From the NCBI GenBank assembly GCA_017480145.1, contig JAFVBF010000006.1, positions 1-33,112 of the forward strand: 33,112 nt of DNA, read 5' to 3'. Origin of the DNA: Bacteroidales bacterium (GTDB taxonomy: Bacteria > Bacteroidota > Bacteroidia > Bacteroidales > P3). This document shows positions 21,177 to 29,707 of this stretch, one piece after another; positions within the stretch are counted from its first letter, which is position 1, and every line of letters begins with the position of its first letter. Position numbers and translations under genes: made by a program. The notes under the pieces are model-generated. The model was given only the letters and a program-made list of their open reading frames with translations. It did no database searches and had not been told where the DNA came from.

Positions 21177-22085
21177 ATGATTACGAAATTAGATGACATT
21201 CTTCAACTGGCTAAAGCCAAAGGAAAGAAACGACTGGTGGCAGCCTACGCCAACGATGCCCACACCATCTGCGCCGTGAGCGAAGCTATCGACAACGGCC
21301 TGGTGGATGCCACGCTGGTTGGCGACATCGAGACCATCAAGGCTGTATGCGCACAGGAGGGTATCAATCCCGATAAATTCGAACTCGTGCAGGAGGCCAA
21401 TGACACCAAGGCTGGTGCCAAAGCCGTCGAACTCATCAACGAGGGCAAGGGAAACATCCTCATGAAAGGGCTCCTCAGCACCGACAAGATTCTTCGCGCC
21501 GTGCTCAATAAGGAAAAGGGCCTCATGCCTGGCAAGAAGAACGACATGCTAACCCACATCGCCGTGATGCAGGTACCCGCATACCACAAACTGCTCATTT
21601 GTTCCGATGTGGCCGTCATACCTTTACCCGACTTCAAACAGAAGCAAGGCATACTCAACTATCTGGTTTCTACCGCTAAGAGCCTTGACAACAAACAGCC
21701 CAAGGTGGCCGTGCTGGCAGCAACCGAACAGGTCTCTGTCGGAATGCAAGCATGCGTGGATGCAGCATTGATGAGCAAAATGAGCGACCGTGGCCAAATT
21801 GGCGGTGCCATCGTTGATGGCCCAATGGCTCTTGACGTTGCCATTGATGCCGAAAGTGCTAAAACAAAAAAAGTCGGAGGCGAGGTGGCTGGCGATGCTG
21901 ACTGCCTATTGTTCCCCAACATCGAGAGTGGAAATATATTCTATAAAGCCTGCACCAAGTTCGCTCATGCCGAACTGGCCTGTATGATTGTGGGTGCCAA
22001 GACCCCCGTTGTCATCACCTCTCGCGGCGATAGTGCAAAATCCAAACTGTACAGCATTGCCCTGGCAGCCCTTAACACCAAGTAA
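21177..22085 (+). CDS. ptb: Phosphate acetyl/butyryltransferase
   Basis: This 302-residue enzyme of the PTA/PTB fold transfers an acyl group from CoA to phosphate, making acyl-phosphate for ATP production by an acyl kinase. Recognisable features are VAAYANDAHTICAVSEAIDNGLVDATLVGD at the N-terminus, NILMKGLLSTDKILRAVLN near residues 93-111, a GAIVDGPMALDVAID segment near 210-224, and LLFPNIESGNIFYKA near 245. The length matches Ptb (about 300) and is shorter than long Pta. Substrate (butyryl against acetyl) cannot be told from sequence, and no butyrate kinase gene is beside it. A terminator follows at 22113-22159. Confidence 0.85.
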   Translation: MITKLDDILQLAKAKGKKRLVAAYANDAHTICAVSEAIDNGLVDATLVGDIETIKAVCAQEGINPDKFELVQEANDTKAGAKAVELINEGKGNILMKGLLSTDKILRAVLNKEKGLMPGKKNDMLTHIAVMQVPAYHKLLICSDVAVIPLPDFKQKQGILNYLVSTAKSLDNKQPKVAVLAATEQVSVGMQACVDAALMSKMSDRGQIGGAIVDGPMALDVAIDAESAKTKKVGGEVAGDADCLLFPNIESGNIFYKACTKFAHAELACMIVGAKTPVVITSRGDSAKSKLYSIALAALNTK

Positions 22086-22112
22086 ATTTCTCATTAAAGT
22101 AATCTTTAATCC

Positions 22113-22159
22113 GAGAGGCAAGCCGCATCTAACCAACTGTATCTTGCCTCTCTTTTTTT
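22113..22159 (+). terminator. Rho-independent terminator directly before the PAS gene
   Basis: A perfect 10-bp stem (22113-22122 with 22143-22152) with a 20-nt loop is followed by seven T (22153-22159). The next start codon is only 8 bp after the T-run. Confidence 0.85.
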
Positions 22160-22167
22160 ATCATCTC

Positions 22168-22524
22168 ATGGAAAATAGATTCAAAGAACTTCCTTTAGCC
22201 ATCACGATATGCGACCGTGAAGGCAATGTGCTGGATATGAATGACAAGTCAGCCGCAACTTTTGCCAAGTCCGGAGGCCTGGACCTGATTGGCGGCAATC
22301 TGCTCAACTGCCATCCGGAACCCGCCCGCAGCAAACTTATCGACCTGCTTAATAATCCCCGAATCAACGCCTATACCATTGAGAAAAACGGCATCAAGAA
22401 GCTCATCTATCAGACACCTTGGTACGACAATGGCGAATTTGGAGGCCTTATGGAAATCTCAATGGAAATCCCCTTTGATATGCCTCACTATGTCCGCCAG
22501 CCCAAATCCGAGGGGGCCAAATAA
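22168..22524 (+). CDS. Single PAS-domain protein
   Basis: This 118-residue protein is one PAS domain: LPLAITICDREGNVLDMNDKSAATFAKSGG at the N-terminus, then LIGGNLLNCHPEP, a helix (ARSKLIDLLNN), and two final strands (AYTIEKNGIKKLIYQTPWYD; GGLMEISMEIPFD). PAS domains bind small ligands or haem, or mediate partner contacts. There is no output domain, so it probably acts through a partner protein. The ATG at 22168 gives a full domain. It follows a strong terminator by 8 bp, so transcription must come from readthrough or from inside the hairpin region. Confidence 0.8.
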   Translation: MENRFKELPLAITICDREGNVLDMNDKSAATFAKSGGLDLIGGNLLNCHPEPARSKLIDLLNNPRINAYTIEKNGIKKLIYQTPWYDNGEFGGLMEISMEIPFDMPHYVRQPKSEGAK

Positions 22525-22705
22525 AAACTTTTTAGGAATACAAACAGCCACAAGGCCATAGTCTTGTTCCTCTCAGCCGAAATAGCATAGGGATATATTC
22601 AAAATACCCCCTACTATTTCATTTTAATATTTGTCGCTCGGCAAACAATAAAATGCCATATAAAAAGACTAAATTAAATCTTTTTCACACAAATTATACA
22701 AAGTA

Positions 22706-25267
22706 ATGAACAGAAAGGCTTGGCTGCTGATAGTGGCACTCTTAACACTCTACGGGAGTATCTTTGCACAAAACAAGAACAAAGGGACAATCACAGGAAG
22801 CGTGTTCGATAGCAAGAGTGGCGAGGCTATTGAGTTTGCCTCTGTTGCATTGCTACATCCGAATGATTCCTCTATGGTAACGGGAGATGTCACAGCTGCC
22901 AATGGTTCATTCAGCATCTCTGCCAGTCACGGCACATACCTAATGCGAATCTCCTTCATGGGCTACAACACATATTACCATTCCAGCCCCATCACCCTCA
23001 GCGCCAAGAGTCCAACGATTGCTTTAGGAAAAATACAAATTGTACCCGCAGCCACTCTGATGGAGGAAGTCACCATCACCGCCGAACGGTCAATGGTGGA
23101 GTATCAGTTAGACAAACGCGTCATCAATGTGGATAAGAATATTGTGACGGGTGGAGGCACGGCCACCGACGTATTGGAAAATGTACCTTCCGTAGCCATT
23201 GACAATGACGGCAACGTAACACTGCGTGGCAGCAGCAACGTGACCGTGCTTATCAACGGTCGCCCCTACGAACTGATGGGCAGCGACTTAGAAACTCTTC
23301 TGGAGCAGATACCCGCCTCAACGGTAGAGAACATAGAGGTCATCACCAACCCCTCGGCCAAATATGACCCCGAAGGAATGAGCGGCATCATCAACATAAA
23401 TCTCAAAGAAAAGACCGCTGGGGCATTAGGGCTGAACGGCATAGCCAATCTGAATGTCGGAGCACCCCTACCCTTCATGGTACCCGACGGACTGCCAAGC
23501 CTCATCCACACTGGTATGGAAAGTCTAAACCTGAACTATACCACGGAAAAATACAATCTCTTCTTCAATATGGACGGAGGCGTACGTAGCCGCGCCAACA
23601 AAGCCACCAATGATATAGAGCGTAGCAATAACGGCACGACTTATTCTAAAGAGCACCTCGTCCAGCTGGGACAAAACCAACACTACATGATGAGCGGGAA
23701 AATCGGTGGAGAATACTATTTCAATCCGCAAACCTCGCTACTGCTTAGCTATCAACTTCGCTACGGCAACCACCAGCGAACCAGCGAAATCGAGAGTGAA
23801 GACCGTTTTAATCTCAATGACAGCCTTAGTTACGACCAAACCGACACAAACACCAACCTTCATCTGAACCACACATTCACCTTGAGTTTTGTAAAAAAAT
23901 TCGAAAGACCCGAACAACAACTCAATATTGATGTGAGCTATAGTACACGCACCGGAAGTGGAGATGGACGACAGGAACAAGATTACACCCTATTTCCAAA
24001 CGCCAAATGGGAAAACTACTACTTGCGTGAAACTGAAACAGAAAATGAAAACCAACACGCCAACATTCAAGTAAACTATGTACATCCCTTCGGCGAGAAA
24101 CTACGGTTAGAAACAGGCTACGAAGGTCGCATATCCTCGTCCGACCAAGACTACCAGTACTTTATGACCACCTACGATGCGCTGCCCCCCCACTTGCTCA
24201 ACAAGCATATCCTTGACAACCAGTCATCAACCCACTATGTCTATGACCGCCAGATTCATGCTGTCTATGCCACATTGGGAGCCAAACTTTTCGAGAAACT
24301 CTCCGCACAGGCAGGTCTTCGAGGCGAATATAGCAGCGTGGAAGGCAACGACGAGAATCATCCCGCCACAGAGAAAGTATCAAAAGAATACTGGCAACTG
24401 TACCCTACGCTGCACCTTTCCTACGAAATCAACAAAGACCAGAGCCTCCAGGTTAGCTATAGCCGCCGTGTGCGCCGTCCCCGAATGTGGGACCTAAATC
24501 CTTACCTCAACATCCGAGAGGGACAAGAACTCAGTTTTGGGAACCCCGGCCTTGACCCAGAGTTCACCAATGCCTATGAAATTTCCTACAATCTGGGCAT
24601 CAACAAAGTCAATATTTTCACCTCCGCCTACTTCCGCCAGACGAACAACCGAATGACGCGCTACGGATTTGTGTGGGATGCAGCCTCGGCAGCCTACTAC
24701 TCGCCATGGATAGCCTACAACAGCGAATATGACGGCTACTGGACCTCCACCTGGCAGAATCTAAGCAAAGAAATGAATTACGGATTGGAGTTTATCGTGG
24801 ACTACCAAATACTACAGTGGTGGAAAGTAAACGTGAGTGTGAACCTCTTCCAAAGTTATATTGAGGGTTCAGATCTACTGGGAGGCGACGACAAGAGTGC
24901 CTTCCGCACTTCTGGAAAATTTAGCAGCTTCATGAACCTGCCCAAAGGATGGACGGTACAATTGAGCGGACAATACCGGGCTCCTTTCATGGATTTGCAA
25001 AGCGAAATGTTAGCCTCCTACTGGGCTGATTTGGCCGTAAAGAAAGATGTGTTGCAGAAGCGTGGCACCATCAACCTGCGCGTGGGTGACGTATTCCACA
25101 CCGGCGGTTTCGGACACACTACCGAGACGGAGCAACTATACCGCAAATTTCGCAGCCGCAGGATTTCCCCAACCATAACACTGGGATTCTCCTACAAAAT
25201 CAACAACGGACTTCAGAAGAAAAGGAAGGCCGAAGAGGCTGAAGACGATGATGGCAGCGAAGAGTAG
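22706..25267 (+). CDS. TonB-dependent-receptor-like outer membrane beta-barrel protein
   Basis: This 853-residue protein has a signal peptide (MNRKAWLLIVALLTLYGSIFAQ), a CarboxypepD_reg-like domain (residues about 27-115, GTITGSVFDSKSGEAIEFASVAL), a plug-like region (about 150-235: LENVPSVAIDNDGNVTLRGSSNVTVLINGRP, IEVITNPSAKYDPEGMSGIINI) and a long C-terminal beta-barrel with alternating aromatic strands. This matches the Bacteroidetes 'outer membrane beta-barrel' family related to TonB receptors but without a SusD partner here. Substrate unknown. The acidic C-terminus (EEAEDDDGSEE) is unusual for a barrel end, which typically ends in an aromatic residue. A TTTAATATTTG stretch near 22622-22632 might be its promoter. 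Confidence 0.85.
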   Translation: MNRKAWLLIVALLTLYGSIFAQNKNKGTITGSVFDSKSGEAIEFASVALLHPNDSSMVTGDVTAANGSFSISASHGTYLMRISFMGYNTYYHSSPITLSAKSPTIALGKIQIVPAATLMEEVTITAERSMVEYQLDKRVINVDKNIVTGGGTATDVLENVPSVAIDNDGNVTLRGSSNVTVLINGRPYELMGSDLETLLEQIPASTVENIEVITNPSAKYDPEGMSGIININLKEKTAGALGLNGIANLNVGAPLPFMVPDGLPSLIHTGMESLNLNYTTEKYNLFFNMDGGVRSRANKATNDIERSNNGTTYSKEHLVQLGQNQHYMMSGKIGGEYYFNPQTSLLLSYQLRYGNHQRTSEIESEDRFNLNDSLSYDQTDTNTNLHLNHTFTLSFVKKFERPEQQLNIDVSYSTRTGSGDGRQEQDYTLFPNAKWENYYLRETETENENQHANIQVNYVHPFGEKLRLETGYEGRISSSDQDYQYFMTTYDALPPHLLNKHILDNQSSTHYVYDRQIHAVYATLGAKLFEKLSAQAGLRGEYSSVEGNDENHPATEKVSKEYWQLYPTLHLSYEINKDQSLQVSYSRRVRRPRMWDLNPYLNIREGQELSFGNPGLDPEFTNAYEISYNLGINKVNIFTSAYFRQTNNRMTRYGFVWDAASAAYYSPWIAYNSEYDGYWTSTWQNLSKEMNYGLEFIVDYQILQWWKVNVSVNLFQSYIEGSDLLGGDDKSAFRTSGKFSSFMNLPKGWTVQLSGQYRAPFMDLQSEMLASYWADLAVKKDVLQKRGTINLRVGDVFHTGGFGHTTETEQLYRKFRSRRISPTITLGFSYKINNGLQKKRKAEEAEDDDGSEE

Positions 25268-25315
25268 TGCTATCACGGTCTGACGCCGCCAGTACCACCA
25301 CATTGAGACACCATC

Positions 25316-25807
25316 ATGCCACAGGAGATTAAAACCCGCGAGAACAAAGACCGTACCGAAGTCTTTGACATCGTGCGCCAACGCTGGGTGGCTCTAACCC
25401 CCGAAGAGTGGGTACGCCAGAACCTCATCCACCACCTGCATCACGCCTTGGGCTACCCATTGGAGTTAATGCAAGTAGAGGGTGCAATCACTCTTAACGG
25501 ACTAACAAAACGCTGTGATATCGTAATCTATGACAAGGCGACACATCCTGTCATGATTATCGAAACCAAGCAATCAGAAGTCCCCATCAACCAGAAAGTG
25601 GTGGACCAAGCCTGTCGCTACAATCTCGTCCTGCAAGTTCCCTACCTGCTACTCAGCAATGGGCGTCAAACCCTATGCCTACTCGTGTCTCCCCAATCTC
25701 CCTACCTCCGACAGCTACCCTACATTCCTAAATGGGACGAGATGTCCACCTCATTTCCTGCATCCAAAGAAACTGCTCCCCGCCCGCACACAGTAAATAC
25801 AAAATAA
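25316..25807 (+). CDS. Solitary type I restriction HsdR-N-like nuclease domain
   Basis: This 163-residue protein carries the PD-(D/E)xK pattern D68 (CDIVIYD), E83-x-K85 (MIIETKQSE) and a following glutamine-rich helix, VVDQACRYN, as in HSDR_N_2 family proteins. There is no helicase part, so it is not a full restriction subunit. It starts 48 bp after the barrel protein. Such solitary domains are common in Bacteroidetes chromosomes with unknown role. Positions 25808-26033 after it hold no supported gene. Confidence 0.8.
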   Translation: MPQEIKTRENKDRTEVFDIVRQRWVALTPEEWVRQNLIHHLHHALGYPLELMQVEGAITLNGLTKRCDIVIYDKATHPVMIIETKQSEVPINQKVVDQACRYNLVLQVPYLLLSNGRQTLCLLVSPQSPYLRQLPYIPKWDEMSTSFPASKETAPRPHTVNTK

Positions 25808-26033
25808 AAAGCACGAAAGAAAGCAGCACACAGACGCTGCCGATGGTTGAGCAAAACCCATTCCAATCCAGGCCAAACCATATACAATTCGGATACAGAA
25901 ATCTATTCCGAAGCAAAAATATCGTCTATTATCCCTTACAAGTACTGCGAAAGACAAATACTCTGTGGCCTAATCAGTATAAAACATCCTCAGGTGCAGG
26001 TCAACGCCACTATGAAGATACCCTACTTGGGCA

Positions 26034-26888
26034 CTATGCAACACTTGATGGAGATATACCATACTGCTGTTTGAAGATACGGCTGAAATGCGTTGGGTTC
26101 TCGAAACCAAGACTATATGCCACATCCGCAACAGAAAGATTGGAAGCCTGAAGCATCTGATGGGCTTTCGATAGACGCTTCTGACGAATCCAGCGGGCTG
26201 GTGACTCGCCATAGATTTCTTGAAACTCTCGCTTAAAACTCGACAAAGAGCGTCCTGACAAGTAAGCAAGTTCTTCAAGAGATATGGGAGAGGTATAATT
26301 CTCTTCCACCACACGATGGATGTCAGTACGTAAAGGATGACGCAATTGGAGCATCTGGCGAAAGATATTCTTCGAACAATCCATTACATTATAGAGCAAC
26401 TCCATCACTTTTAGGCGAAGTAAGCCCGGATTGACTTGCGAAGGATTGTTAAAGTAAGGAGACAATGACCAGCAGTATGCCACAAGCCTATCAGACATGG
26501 GCGAAACCTGCGTGCCTAACGCTTCTGTCATCTGCGGGATCTGGACCTGTTGCGAAGTAAGGAAATCCTTCAGCAATTCGTCATTGATGGCAAAAAGCTG
26601 GCTTTCAAAAAGACCTGTTTCCTCTGAACCCTGTTTCTCGTAGCTGACACTTTGCGCCCGTCGCAGCAGTATCATCTCGTTCTTCCCCACCGTCCACGTC
26701 TGCCGTCCGCACACCAGTTTCACAGAACCTCCCAACACCACATAGAGCAAATGCTGTTCGAGAAAAAACGTGCCTCGCTCACCCGCCGTCACGATACACT
26801 GGTCAATGATGCTGCCGCCATCCAATACGAGTGACGAAGTGGTGCAATCACCACTAATCAAAGCCGAGGGGAATTTTGTTACCTTCAC
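26034..26888 (-). CDS. AraC-family transcription regulator
   Basis: This 284-residue protein has an N-terminal cupin-like sensing region (residues about 1-110; LLYVVLGGSVKLVCGRQTWTVGKNEMILL) and a C-terminal double helix-turn-helix (about 188-284). The second motif reads VADVAYSLGFENPTHFSRIFKQQYGISPS, an AraC signature. It lies 64 bp downstream of the flavodoxin-like gene on the same strand, so it probably regulates that operon. Its own -7 element is at 26909-26916. Ligand unknown. Confidence 0.9.
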   Translation of the reverse strand: MKVTKFPSALISGDCTTSSLVLDGGSIIDQCIVTAGERGTFFLEQHLLYVVLGGSVKLVCGRQTWTVGKNEMILLRRAQSVSYEKQGSEETGLFESQLFAINDELLKDFLTSQQVQIPQMTEALGTQVSPMSDRLVAYCWSLSPYFNNPSQVNPGLLRLKVMELLYNVMDCSKNIFRQMLQLRHPLRTDIHRVVEENYTSPISLEELAYLSGRSLSSFKREFQEIYGESPARWIRQKRLSKAHQMLQASNLSVADVAYSLGFENPTHFSRIFKQQYGISPSSVA

Positions 26889-26908
26889 TTGTCTATGCTA
26901 ATTCGATG

Positions 26909-26916
26909 CAAAAATA
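26909..26916 (-). promoter_or_regulatory. -7 element of the AraC gene
   Basis: On the minus strand TATTTTTG matches TAnnTTTG exactly, 20 bp before the AraC ATG. It suggests the regulator can be transcribed apart from the operon upstream. Confidence 0.5.
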
Positions 26917-26952
26917 ATCAAAAAAGTCCGTAATTCGCTGTGGCAGCAAAAA

Positions 26953-27624
26953 TCAGACGGATTCCATTATCATGGAATACCCCAAATGATGTGCCTGCTG
27001 AAGGTCAAGCGGAAACTGCGTCTCGTGCCGGCGCTTCTTCCCTTCCACATTCCAGGCATCGGCCCAGTAGCGGTTATAGTCGCGGTATTGCAACGTATCG
27101 AAGCAGAACTGTATCCGAGGCTCATATCCGAATACATAGCCTGTCCATTGCAGCACAGGTGAAAATAGCGTATCATAGCCACTGCTGTGCATTGCTCTTT
27201 CGCTCACGTTCATCGAAATAAGAAATGCCGTGCGCACCTTTTTGGGGGCGATAACCTGATTCTCATCTCTTTTGAACTGCACAAAGGGATACCAAAGACG
27301 TTCCAGAAAACCACGCAGTTGAGCCGTAATTTCCGAAAAAAAGATAGGCGAACCAAAAGCCACCACATCGGCATAAGCCACCTGATGCAGCAGTTCGGTG
27401 ATGTCATCATGGAAACCGCACTGCCCGTAACTGCGACCGTCTCGCAACTTGCAGGCATAACACTCTCGACAACCAGTAAAGTGGAGGTCATAGAGATTAA
27501 CCTCTGTGACCTCCACTTCAATATTGGCCTCACGCACTCCGCCAGCAAAAGCCTGAAGTAATGCTGCCGTGTTGTAGTTCTTGCGAGGGCTACCATTAAT
27601 AATATAGACCTGCTTTGCCGCCAT
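26953..27624 (-). CDS. Flavodoxin-like NAD(P)H-dependent FMN reductase
   Basis: About 223 residues from ATG 27624. The FMN phosphate loop NGSPRKNYNT is near residues 10-19, followed by a helix. The segment TGCRECYACK, with a later QCGFHDD, gives a cysteine cluster seen in the iron-sulfur-flavoprotein-like branch. FGSPIFFSEITAQLRGFLERLW (about 97-118) is a second flavin-binding signature. It is probably a quinone, azo or nitro-compound reductase. The start overlaps the upstream stop (TAATG), so translation is coupled; a longer start at 27660 would overlap further and is not favoured. Confidence 0.85.
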   Translation of the reverse strand: MAAKQVYIINGSPRKNYNTAALLQAFAGGVREANIEVEVTEVNLYDLHFTGCRECYACKLRDGRSYGQCGFHDDITELLHQVAYADVVAFGSPIFFSEITAQLRGFLERLWYPFVQFKRDENQVIAPKKVRTAFLISMNVSERAMHSSGYDTLFSPVLQWTGYVFGYEPRIQFCFDTLQYRDYNRYWADAWNVEGKKRRHETQFPLDLQQAHHLGYSMIMESV

Positions 27625-28088
27625 TACTTCACGCTGTATATTTTGCTTACAATCTTCCACACACCATCCTGCTCGGCCAAAGTGAACATGTCGTTGAAAG
27701 TGGTCAGCTTGCTGAATGAAGACGAAATGCGGACGAATGCGACATTGCCAGCAATAGTCACATCTTCGACAGTGTAGGATACTTCCTCTTCACCCGTTTG
27801 CTCCAGTACGTCAAAGAGAGCATTGATGGGCACGGTGGTAATGACACCCTTCTCCACCCACGACATGGTAGCTTCCTTCGTGAAAGCCTTTTCTCCAAGT
27901 TCGCGGCTTGCCTTGCGTCCAGCCTCTGCATAAAGTTCAATAGCATTCAAAATGCCTTGTACCGTTTCATTCTGTTTCATAATTACTTGATTTTTATTTG
28001 TTAGACTTTGATTTGTTTGTGCCACAGATACCGTTGCACCAGTCAATATCAGCATTGAAATAGCCAATATTCTTGATATCGTTTTCAT
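27624..28088 (-). CDS. Secreted NTF2/SnoaL-like protein (putative lumazine-binding family)
   Basis: This 154-residue protein has a probable signal peptide (MKTISRILAISMLILTGATVSVAQ). Its C-terminal cone-shaped fold resembles the 'putative lumazine-binding' family: ETVQGILNAIELYAEAGRKA, KEATMSWVE, VEDVTIAGNVAFVRISSSF, DMFTLAEQDGVWKIVSKIY. An internal ATG (MKQNETVQG) could give a cytoplasmic form. It is the middle gene of a three-gene unit, overlapping both neighbours by a few bases. Function unknown. Confidence 0.75.
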   Translation of the reverse strand: MKTISRILAISMLILTGATVSVAQTNQSLTNKNQVIMKQNETVQGILNAIELYAEAGRKASRELGEKAFTKEATMSWVEKGVITTVPINALFDVLEQTGEEEVSYTVEDVTIAGNVAFVRISSSFSKLTTFNDMFTLAEQDGVWKIVSKIYSVK

Positions 28089-28468
28089 AATTTAACGGTG
28101 TTTGAATTCTGGTTGTAGGCCTTGGCCACACACTTCCACTCGCCGTCAATCTTCAAGAGCAGGAGCACGTCAGTGAAGTCAATAGAACCACCCCAGCCTT
28201 CCTCAAGCACACGGACAACAGCCAGAGTCTCCTCCAACTCCAACACGTCAATGCGTGTTTTAAACTCATTTCCGGCACCAACGGTGTCCACATTATGGTA
28301 GAATTGCTCAATGCTGCCACGCTCCAGTTTGCCATTTAGGAAACCAAACAGACAGGCATCCTCAGTAAACAAGTCTTTTGCATACTTGCTGTTGCCCTCG
28401 GCAACACTTCGGGTGAACTTGCTTGCAGCCTCTACGACTGCGTTGTAATCTGCAATGTTACTTCTCAT
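28085..28468 (-). CDS. NTF2-like protein (putative lumazine-binding family), first gene of operon
   Basis: This 127-residue protein shows the same fold as the next gene: ADYNAVVEAASKFTRSVAEGNSKYAKDLFTEDACLF, then IEQFYHNVDT, then ETLAVVRVLEEGWGGSIDFTDVLLLLKIDGEWKCVAKAY. There is no signal peptide. Its stop overlaps the next start by 4 bp. It heads the unit that ends with the FMN reductase and the AraC regulator. No ligand or catalytic residue can be named. Confidence 0.75.
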   Translation of the reverse strand: MRSNIADYNAVVEAASKFTRSVAEGNSKYAKDLFTEDACLFGFLNGKLERGSIEQFYHNVDTVGAGNEFKTRIDVLELEETLAVVRVLEEGWGGSIDFTDVLLLLKIDGEWKCVAKAYNQNSNTVKL

Positions 28469-29048
28469 TTTTTTCTTTTTTTTTAAAATTTAACCATGTT
28501 TGAATTTGGGTGCAAAATACGGCGTTTTCGACAAAACGAACCTTTCTATTTGGTTCAAATATTATGCCTAATTAGACAAAAACCGTTTGTTATGACTCCC
28601 AATCGCCAGGACTAAATATGTATATATATCCATATATCTGAAGCATTTCACCAAATGGAATATGCCCCAAAAAACAGCAAATATGCCAACAAAAACCAAA
28701 CTCTTACCACGTGTGCCGCAGGGCCACCAAGAGACTCAATCAGTCTCATTCCTGCAGTTGGAGAGTCCTGTACGCTGATTTGTGCAGGGAAATATCCCCC
28801 CCAGGCATACGGGAGCATCAGCATCGTGTTATTACAGGTCACACAAATCCCGTCGCAAATTATTTTTTTGCGACACAATAAAATAATTTGCCAGTTTCGC
28901 ATACTAAACCATAAAACATTTCGTACAACATCGGTTTTATTTAAGAAAAAAGTGTATTTTTGCACTTTCAATCGACAATTAATCATCAAAAAAGAATTGT
29001 TATCGAAGCACTACTATCAGTTTTCAACCCACAAAAATCCAAGGTTTT
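28469..29048. other. Long intergenic region between the NTF2 operon and the sigma gene
   Basis: About 580 bases hold no gene I can support. A minus-strand frame of 113 codons (28648-28989) has a hydrophobic end but no recognisable domain. An 8-bp perfect stem with a 7-nt loop lies at 28852-28874 (GTCGCAAA/TTTGCGAC), and an AT-rich near-palindromic stretch lies near 28618-28640. Promoters for both neighbours probably lie here. Confidence 0.5.
28955..28962 (+). promoter_or_regulatory. -7 element of the sigma-factor gene
   Basis: TATTTTTG matches TAnnTTTG exactly, 86 bp before ATG 29049, with a T-rich stretch at the -33 distance. Confidence 0.55.
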
Positions 29049-29639
29049 ATGACCGAAACGAGGAACGGACTCACGGACAATGAGCTGATATTAGGCTATA
29101 AGAATGGTGACTATTCATGTTTTGAAGCTTTGTTAGCTCGCCACCAAGCCAAAGTGTATGGGTATATCTTCTCGGTGGTGAAAGACAAAGACATCAGCGA
29201 CGATATATTTCAAGACACATTCTACAAGGTGGTAACAACCATCAACGACGGCTTCTATAAGGATGAAAACAAATTCATCCATTGGGTGATGCGTATCGCT
29301 CACAATTTGATTGTGGACTATTTCCGACGCAACAACAAGATGCCCATGGTGCCCAATCGCCCTGACTGCAACGTGGTGGACACATTAAAAATTCCCGATG
29401 ACAATATTGAGAAGGAGATTATCCGACGACAGTCGAGTCAGAATGTGCGCAAACTGGTTAAAATGCTTCCTCCTGAGCAACGACGCGTGGTCATTCTACG
29501 ACATTACGGCAAATGCGATTTCAAAGACATTGCAGCCCGCACAGGCGTAAGCATCAATACCGCATTGGGTCGTATGCGTTACGCCATCATCAACCTGCGC
29601 CGCCTCGCAGCAGAGCATCACATGACAATTGAATTATAG
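29049..29639 (+). CDS. RNA polymerase sigma factor, sigma-70/ECF type
   Basis: This 196-residue protein has region 2 (about 20-95: SCFEALLARHQAKVYGYIFSVVKD, DDIFQDTFYKVV, FIHWVMRIAHNLIVDYFRRNN) and region 4 (about 135-185: LVKMLPPEQRRVVILRHYGKCDFKDIAARTGVSINTALGRMRYA). There is no adjacent anti-sigma gene, unlike many Bacteroidetes ECF factors, since a bidirectional terminator follows directly. It resembles the solitary RpoE-like sigma found in Prevotella and Bacteroides. Regulon unknown. Confidence 0.9.
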   Translation: MTETRNGLTDNELILGYKNGDYSCFEALLARHQAKVYGYIFSVVKDKDISDDIFQDTFYKVVTTINDGFYKDENKFIHWVMRIAHNLIVDYFRRNNKMPMVPNRPDCNVVDTLKIPDDNIEKEIIRRQSSQNVRKLVKMLPPEQRRVVILRHYGKCDFKDIAARTGVSINTALGRMRYAIINLRRLAAEHHMTIEL

Positions 29640-29648
29640 AGCTTTATA

Positions 29649-29700
29649 TTTAAGAAAGAAGGGGCCGCACTCAAGAGAATGCGGCCCCTTCTTTCTTAAA
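29649..29700 (+). terminator. Bidirectional terminator between sigma and mannose guanylyltransferase genes
   Basis: A perfect 21-bp stem (29649-29669 with 29680-29700) with a 10-nt loop contains GGGGCCGCA and has T-rich ends in both directions. It serves both convergent genes. Confidence 0.9.
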
Positions 29701-29707
29701 ATAGGGT

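Noticed and set aside
25732-26151. 139-codon plus-strand frame after the HsdR-N gene
   Set aside because: It overlaps the ends of two supported genes, has no family signature, and its composition is not protein-like.
28648-28989. 113-codon minus-strand frame in the long intergenic region
   Set aside because: It has a hydrophobic end but covers the sigma-gene promoter and shows no known domain, so coding is unsupported.
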